DNA from: JAAFJU01 sp043764895
Lineage (GTDB): Bacteria; Cyanobacteriota; Cyanobacteriia; Leptolyngbyales; Leptolyngbyaceae
Length of the DNA stretch: 10,108 nt
Direction: 5' to 3'
NCBI GenBank assembly: GCA_043764895.1
Contig: JAYUJY010000010.1
Span: 1 to 10,108 of the forward strand
This document shows positions 6,337-10,108 of the stretch, in pieces. The notes beneath the pieces are model-generated. The model worked only from the letters and a program-made list of their open reading frames with translations. It was not told where the DNA came from and did not search any database. A program made the position numbers and the translations under genes. How positions within the stretch are numbered: position 1 is the stretch's first letter; each line of letters starts with the position of its first letter.

Positions 6337-6877
6337 CATATCCTCCCTGATCTTGTGCTACATAAATCCTATTTGTAGTACAAGATAGTTGCAGATCTGC
6401 GAATCCGATCGCTGAATCTTCACCTCTATAGGCGATCGACTTGCCCCGTCTGAGAACTGGAAACTCCCAATCTTGTGATACAAACATGCGCCAGCTTCGA
6501 CCGCCTTGGTGAAGGTCAATCCACCCTACAGATAAAGGTTTCAGAGGATTGAGACGATTTAAAGCGCGATCGTCTTGTACCACATAAATCCCATTTGTAG
6601 TACAAGATAGTTGCAAATCTGCGAATCCGATCGCTGAATCTTCACCTCTATAGGCGATCGACTTTCCCCATCTGAGAACTGGAAACTCCCGATCTTGTGA
6701 CTCAAAAAGAAGCCAGCTCCGATCGCCTTGGTGTAGGTCAATCCACCCTCTAGATAGGGGTTTCAGACGATGGAAACGATTTAATGCGCGATCGTCTTGT
6801 ACTACATCAATCCCGTTTGTAGTACAAGATAGTCTCTGTCTTTGATTCGGCGATCGGGTCGGTGAAATTCTCATCAT
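6326..6877 (-). CDS. ORF of two 74-residue tandem repeats, coupled to the replication gene
   Basis: This 183-codon frame translates the 222-bp array. After a short basic start come two repeats that open SCTTNGI, carry GWIDLHQG and FPVLR, and end GEDSAIGFADLQL, followed by a partial third. I know no family for it. Arguments for expression are an AGGAGG 5 nt before its first ATG, ATGA overlap with the replication gene stop, and a 14-bp or smaller overlap with the DUF6788-type gene. Against it, the two repeats differ at 11 of 74 residues (85% identity) while the DNA is about 89% identical, so protein sequence does not appear protected. The same palindrome also occurs outside coding sequence at 1224-1260. 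It may be an incidental frame kept open by a period divisible by three, or a translated leader that links the replication gene to the DUF6788-type gene. Confidence 0.4.
   Translation of the reverse strand: MMRISPTRSPNQRQRLSCTTNGIDVVQDDRALNRFHRLKPLSRGWIDLHQGDRSWLLFESQDREFPVLRWGKSIAYRGEDSAIGFADLQLSCTTNGIYVVQDDRALNRLNPLKPLSVGWIDLHQGGRSWRMFVSQDWEFPVLRRGKSIAYRGEDSAIGFADLQLSCTTNRIYVAQDQGGYDVS
6341..6348 (-). promoter_or_regulatory. Strong ribosome binding site next to palindrome copy A
   Basis: AGGGAGGA on the minus strand precedes the tandem ATG codons of the DUF6788-type gene and favours the second (5-nt spacing). Only one base separates it from the 37-bp palindrome at 6350-6386. An RNA hairpin or a bound protein there could therefore affect initiation. 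Confidence 0.7.
6350..6386. repeat. 37-bp palindromic repeat, copy A
   Basis: The arms are ATCTTGTGCTACA and TTTGTAGTACAAGAT around ATAAATCCTA. The pairing is imperfect, with one mismatch and a small bulge, but would make a stable RNA stem. This copy lies next to the ribosome site of the DUF6788-type gene and within the end of the repeat ORF. Confidence 0.85.
6572..6608. repeat. 37-bp palindromic repeat, copy B
   Basis: The arms are GTCTTGTACCACA and TTTGTAGTACAAGAT. It lies exactly 222 bp from copy A and 222 bp from copy C, and differs from copy C at three positions, one in the left arm and two in the central part. Confidence 0.85.
6794..6830. repeat. 37-bp palindromic repeat, copy C
   Basis: The arms are GTCTTGTACTACA and TTTGTAGTACAAGAT. 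This copy has the best symmetry of the four and is the one nearest the replication gene, whose stop codon is 44 bp away. Confidence 0.85.
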
Positions 6878-9800
6878 GCGGCCCTCCTAATGGGATCGTC
6901 GGTGTTAAATCCTGATGTTTTATTCAGAGTGTCCGTTGTGATCTGAGGCTGGTGTTCTTCTTCCCATATAAAGGTGTACTCATAACTTTCTGGATCACCC
7001 CCATTCATAGTTAAGTTACTAAACATAGGGGGTGATCCGGTCGCAGCCATGGATCCTTGTCGCTTCAGCCTTCTACGGGACAGAATCAGTTGCAACTCAT
7101 CCCATTCAGTTGGGTCTACGCCATAAATCCTAAGCTTCTCGCCTTCGTGGCCTTCCGACTTGTTAGACCAATATCGTTGCTTGACGGGAACTCCGAGTTG
7201 TTCTAGAAGTTGGTGGGCGATCTGAACGGCGGCCATCGTGTCAGTAATCGTGAAATTGAGTGCAGATTTGATTTCTTTGCGATGTTGTTTGGCGCAATCG
7301 CCGAGTTCAACGAGATCGTGTTTCGTCCAAGTGCGATCGCGGTCCATAAAGGCATTCAGTCCTAGATATTCCCGCATCTTGTATTGAAGGGTTGATGTCC
7401 CGATGTCCCAAGCGCAAAGCCCTTTACCCCAGGCAACTTGGCGTTCTAAACCCTTGAGATCGCGTTCTTGACACAGACCGGGTTCTAATTGATTTTCGAG
7501 GGCGAGGAGTTGTTGTCGCCGCCTGCCTTGCTTGTCCTTGAGGACGACTTCGGGAGTGAGTTGTTCTTCAGTGAGTGCGTAGAAGTCGGCGAGAATCGTT
7601 TTTTCTAAGCTGAGACGTTCTTGCGGTGATAGAGATTCTTGGTTTTCTAAGGCGACTCTTTCACCTAAGGAAAGCAGGGGCGCTTGGACGATCGCCTTGG
7701 CTTCTGCTTCTTTCAATTCTCGTCGAATTATTTTGAGTTGTTCTTGGGCGATGGGGTCGGTTTCGAGGTCGATAACCTTGACCTGGTTTCCTTCGTAGCG
7801 CAGTCGGACTTTGAGGGCCGATCGTAAGTTCTGCATCGATCGGTGCGTTGAGGCTGAAATCCTAGCCCAAAGGTTGAGATGCGGATCGCCTTGCCAATCG
7901 TAATCGGTTAAATTATCCTGGGCATCGGGCGTAAGATCGTTCCAAAGTAGATTTGAGATGGCTTGAGTGCGTTGTTGAAGAGCGGTTTTGATCACGAGTG
8001 GGTTAGTACTATTGGAAACGCCACCGCGATCGATTCCGCGTTGAGCACACCAAACGGTTCGGGGAATAGGTTGACGAACACGTCCGAGACCTTGAGCTAT
8101 GTCAGCATCGGGAATGACGCCGTAAAAGATTCCGAAGACTTGATCGAAATAATTGGATTCGATACTGACTCCGGTGGAGAGACTCGGAGTCGCAATAACC
8201 ACATCCCAAGTGGGGTCGTTGGCGAGGAATTGATCGGGGTTGGCAATAAACCGTTGTTCCACCTCACCCCCGCTGGTTTCGGAGTTAATCAGGAGGACTT
8301 TAGCACCGATTTTTTCGAGTTGTTTTTTAAGGGTGAGACTGCCTGCTTTAGAGTCGATCGTAAGGAAAACACGTTGACGTAATTCGACGGCTTTATTGAG
8401 AAGGACGATCGTGCCAGAGGGATTAGTGGCTTCAACAAAATCGGTGTCATAACCTTTGACTTCGATATCGTTGCGAATTAAATAGATGGGTTTTTTAACT
8501 TCGCGGAGAGATGAAACATAGTCGAGAGTCGCGTCGTCCAGATCGGCGTCAGCGAGGATGATTAATTTTGACGTCTGGATGATAGCTTTAAGTCGATCGA
8601 GGAGTGCCGAGAGTTTTCCGCCTTTGCGACAAGTGGAGCTGAGGAGTAAATGTCGAAACACTTGAACGGCTTCGTCAATGACTAAGGTACAACCTTGGAA
8701 TTTTGCAGGGTCGATCGCAAGAAGTGCATCCACACAAAATCCAACGCGCAAGGTATATCCATCTCCGGCGATGAATTCGCCATGAACTTTATCGAGGTCA
8801 TTTCGCCAGTGAATATTGAGTCGTTGGCAAAGATTTCGACCGAGACAGACGCGGTGGGTGGCGAGGGCGACTTTGCCTTCTTTGGGAAGATTAACGGCAA
8901 TGAATTTAGTTTTGCCCGTTCCTTTAGGAGCAACGATCGCCCAGATTCCCTCTTTAGGTAAATATTCTAATGAAACAGTAGATAGATCCGCCGCGTGGAC
9001 GATTTGAGCCGCATCGTAGGTGAGTTGACGGCGGAGATATTGTTCTATTTTCCATTCTTCAAAAGGAAGGGCGCGATCGTAGGCGGTTTGAAAGGCTTCA
9101 GCTCCACGATTGACGATGAGATCATCGCACCCTTTTCCATCTGCGCCGTTCCACTGAATGACATGGACGATCGCCCCAGCCTTAGCTAGAACTGACCCAA
9201 ATCGAGATAAGGCTCTAGCGACAGCTTGATTCGTTTCGGCAGCGGCATCTTGGTCAAAGGCAAGATAAACTCGGCGACCGGGTTGAATAAGAGGAACAAG
9301 ATCAGGGATTAGATAGGGAGTGCAGGGTTCGCCGATCGCATCTTTGCTCCTATAACCGCCGTTGACGCCATAGAGTGCGACGCCGAGGTAGCCCTGAGTG
9401 AGCAAGGAGAGACCTTTTTTACCACCTTCAGTCAGGACGATCGGCACTTCGGGACGAACCTTGAGCCAGTCCCAGACGCTAGATTTTGGCGGGACAAGGG
9501 TTTGATAGCGGTTTTGAATGCGCGATCGGGTTTGCGAGTCTAGATTCGGGAAGAAGGCGCGGGAGCCAGAACCGACGGGTGTTTCGTATTTACGGGGTTT
9601 TCCCTTTTTAGGATCATCGATCGGAGTTGAGAGTTTGGCTTGCCAGGTGGTGCTGTCTTCGTTTTGGAAGAGTGCGGCTTCTAGGGTCGATCGTGCTTGT
9701 TGACCGAAGCGGGACATTCGCCAATTCAGCGCGTCGTGGATGGGATAGCTGACTTCACCGCCTGCACTGACCTCGGTGTCTTGGACGATCGTAATGCTGG

Positions 9801-9909
9801 ATCCGAATAAATGCAGGTCGATCGCGCTTTCTGAGACAAATTCAGAAAAAATGCGGTCAGAAAATAGACTAGAGGGTAAGAAACCCTTGGGAACCATTGG
9901 AATATTCAT
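6874..9909 (-). CDS. Plasmid replication protein, CyRepA1/DUF3854 type (Toprim-like plus helicase)
   Basis: The 1011-residue protein carries the two modules of cyanobacterial plasmid initiators. Residues of about 20-285 form a DUF3854/Toprim-like primase region: KYETPVGSGSRAFFP at 107-121, the acidic Glu of VLTEGGKKG at E161, and the DxD pair of YLAFDQDAA at D219/D221. Residues of about 320-650 form a helicase with Walker A APKGTGKT at 327-334, a motif Ia-like ATHRVCLGRNL at 350-360, Walker B LVIDEAVQV at 409-417, ILADADL at 451-457, ATPSLSTGVSIE at 573-584 and the arginine-finger motif QGLGRVRQ at 606-613. The helicase resembles SF2/UL9-like origin-binding enzymes. Residues of about 730-830 are charged and helical, and a small C-terminal domain and disordered-looking tail follow. 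All key motifs are intact, so it should be functional in starting replication by unwinding and priming. The ATG at 9909 has only a weak ribosome site. The stop overlaps the repeat ORF start (ATGA). The family name rests on motif recognition. Confidence 0.88.
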   Translation of the reverse strand: MNIPMVPKGFLPSSLFSDRIFSEFVSESAIDLHLFGSSITIVQDTEVSAGGEVSYPIHDALNWRMSRFGQQARSTLEAALFQNEDSTTWQAKLSTPIDDPKKGKPRKYETPVGSGSRAFFPNLDSQTRSRIQNRYQTLVPPKSSVWDWLKVRPEVPIVLTEGGKKGLSLLTQGYLGVALYGVNGGYRSKDAIGEPCTPYLIPDLVPLIQPGRRVYLAFDQDAAAETNQAVARALSRFGSVLAKAGAIVHVIQWNGADGKGCDDLIVNRGAEAFQTAYDRALPFEEWKIEQYLRRQLTYDAAQIVHAADLSTVSLEYLPKEGIWAIVAPKGTGKTKFIAVNLPKEGKVALATHRVCLGRNLCQRLNIHWRNDLDKVHGEFIAGDGYTLRVGFCVDALLAIDPAKFQGCTLVIDEAVQVFRHLLLSSTCRKGGKLSALLDRLKAIIQTSKLIILADADLDDATLDYVSSLREVKKPIYLIRNDIEVKGYDTDFVEATNPSGTIVLLNKAVELRQRVFLTIDSKAGSLTLKKQLEKIGAKVLLINSETSGGEVEQRFIANPDQFLANDPTWDVVIATPSLSTGVSIESNYFDQVFGIFYGVIPDADIAQGLGRVRQPIPRTVWCAQRGIDRGGVSNSTNPLVIKTALQQRTQAISNLLWNDLTPDAQDNLTDYDWQGDPHLNLWARISASTHRSMQNLRSALKVRLRYEGNQVKVIDLETDPIAQEQLKIIRRELKEAEAKAIVQAPLLSLGERVALENQESLSPQERLSLEKTILADFYALTEEQLTPEVVLKDKQGRRRQQLLALENQLEPGLCQERDLKGLERQVAWGKGLCAWDIGTSTLQYKMREYLGLNAFMDRDRTWTKHDLVELGDCAKQHRKEIKSALNFTITDTMAAVQIAHQLLEQLGVPVKQRYWSNKSEGHEGEKLRIYGVDPTEWDELQLILSRRRLKRQGSMAATGSPPMFSNLTMNGGDPESYEYTFIWEEEHQPQITTDTLNKTSGFNTDDPIRRAA
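6883..6888 (-). promoter_or_regulatory. Shine-Dalgarno inside the last codons of the replication gene
   Basis: AGGAGG on the minus strand encodes the paired arginines near the C-terminus of the replication protein. It lies 5 nt before the first and 8 nt before the second of two consecutive ATG codons opening the repeat ORF. It is the best ribosome site seen in the window and implies that ribosomes can enter the repeat array. Confidence 0.7.
6992..7038. repeat. Perfect 11-bp inverted repeat (47-bp hairpin) within the replication gene
   Basis: The arms GGATCACCCCC (6992-7002) and GGGGGTGATCC (7028-7038) are exactly complementary, with a 25-bp AT-rich spacer that holds a shorter TAGT/ACTA symmetry. 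It lies near the 3' end of the coding region and encodes a low-complexity tail segment (GSPP ... NGGDPE) after the last recognisable domain. In mRNA it would be a strong stem-loop. There is no T run, so it is not a standard terminator. It may be a small palindromic insertion, an RNA stability element or a protein-binding site. Confidence 0.85.
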
Positions 9910-9916
9910 AAATCAC

Positions 9917-10108
9917 TTAAATGCTTGCTGTGCCTTGGTTTTGAAGCGATTGATTGCAATGCAGCAGCTTAGGGATCGCGTGAAAGAGGTTGCCAGAACT
10001 CCAGACACGTCCTAAAATAGGCATAACATCAATTGATGGCGCAAATAAAAGCTCCGCCCAGTCACGAAGTGACAAAGCAAAAGTCTTTATTAACAGTGCA
10101 AAAGCAAC
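9917..10108 (-). CDS. Possible C-terminal end of an unidentified gene, cut by the window edge
   Basis: A minus-strand frame is open from the right edge for 63 codons to a TAA at 9919-9917. The peptide is not low-complexity and includes SLRDWAELLFAPSIDV and GRVWSSGNLFHAIPKLLH, with two tryptophans. I do not recognise a family. It stops 7 nt before the replication gene ATG, the spacing expected of two genes in one operon, which would also explain the weak promoter and ribosome signals there. Against it, an open run of this length arises by chance fairly often, and the region also contains short palindromes that could be regulatory. Confidence 0.35.
   Translation of the reverse strand, partial: VAFALLIKTFALSLRDWAELLFAPSIDVMPILGRVWSSGNLFHAIPKLLHCNQSLQNQGTASI
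10027..10038. promoter_or_regulatory. 12-bp perfect palindrome upstream of the replication gene
   Basis: CATCAATTGATG is fully self-complementary and sits 118 bp before the replication gene start. A smaller hairpin, GTCAC-GAA-GTGAC, follows at 10061-10073. Such sites can be operators for a repressor of rep expression or origin elements. Neither is tied to a clear promoter, and the region may instead be coding for the partial gene on the minus strand. Confidence 0.35.

Larger units (their letters stand above)
6350..6830. repeat. 222-bp tandem repeat array, two full units plus a terminal palindrome
   Basis: The unit is one 37-bp palindrome plus 185 bp of intervening DNA. The two intervening segments (6387-6571 and 6609-6793) are about 89% identical by hand count (about 21 differences). 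Each contains a further half-site beginning ATCTTGTG (6470-6483 and 6692-6705) that echoes the left arm of the palindrome. Unit length is divisible by three, so the reading frame is preserved. At about 21 helical turns per unit, the palindromes lie on nearly the same DNA face. Its place directly after a replication initiator gene makes an iteron, copy-control or partition role conceivable, but nothing in the sequence proves it. Confidence 0.85.

Noticed and set aside
6350..6830. CRISPR array
   Set aside because: The repeats are 37 bp and palindromic, but the 185-bp intervening segments are themselves repeated (about 89% identical) rather than unique, there are only three copies, and no cas gene is present.
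6350..6830. Insertion sequence or transposon ends
   Set aside because: The palindromes could be mistaken for terminal inverted repeats, but no transposase-like frame lies between them and no target-site duplication is evident.
7963..8382. 139-codon plus-strand ORF inside the replication gene
   Set aside because: It is antisense to the helicase motif region of the replication gene, has no recognisable protein features, and is best explained as a shadow of the coding strand.
9288..9312. 12-bp match (ACAAGATCAGGG) between the replication gene and the flank of palindrome copy A
   Set aside because: Matches of this length are expected by chance in about 10 kb, and the rest of the palindrome is absent.

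Overview
The window looks like plasmid or other accessory DNA from a cyanobacterium. CGATCG-centred words are very frequent, and perfect HIP1 octamers (GCGATCGC) occur at 547-554, 2484-2491, 3131-3138, 6082-6089 and 7333-7340, which is a cyanobacterial signature. The largest gene (6874-9909, minus) encodes a Toprim-plus-helicase protein of the type that initiates replication of cyanobacterial plasmids (CyRepA1/DUF3854 family, recognised from motifs and not from a search). A broken primase gene lies at the other end. No tRNA, rRNA, CRISPR array or recognisable insertion sequence was seen, and no gene-free stretch exceeds 300 bases.

Layout, left to right. Positions 1-104 are AT-rich with stops in all three plus frames. 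Positions 105-803 (+) encode the C-terminal part of a bifunctional primase/polymerase lacking its catalytic N-terminus. Positions 887-1153 (+) encode an unrecognised 88-residue protein, followed by a strong terminator hairpin, a 37-bp imperfect palindrome and a 21-bp tandem duplication. Next is a metabolic/regulatory block. A MocR-type regulator (3654-2197, minus) overlaps a HEAT-repeat DNA-alkylation-repair-like gene (2206-1406, minus). Divergent from it are an FMN-binding split-barrel gene (3790-4479) and an EamA/DMT exporter (4476-5372), joined by an ATGA overlap. A transglutaminase-like gene (minus) converges on the exporter, and their stop codons share TTAA.

From 9909 leftward runs a tightly packed minus-strand series: the replication gene, a 183-codon ORF made of 222-bp tandem repeats, a small cysteine-rich DUF6788-type gene, then the transglutaminase gene. 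The first three overlap one another and have strong or coupled ribosome sites. A possible unnamed gene runs in from the right edge and stops 7 nt before the replication gene.

The most interesting part is the repeat system beside the replication gene. Three copies of a 37-bp palindrome recur at exactly 222-bp spacing, the last abutting the ribosome site of the DUF6788 gene. A fourth, diverged copy of the same length stands alone about 5 kb away at 1224-1260. The spacing is divisible by three, so the array stays open as a protein frame, but the repeat units differ more at the protein level than at the DNA level. That suggests the DNA (or RNA hairpin) rather than the peptide may matter. The array could be an iteron-like or copy-control region, an operator for the DUF6788 protein, or a small dispersed repeat; the sequence alone does not decide between these.
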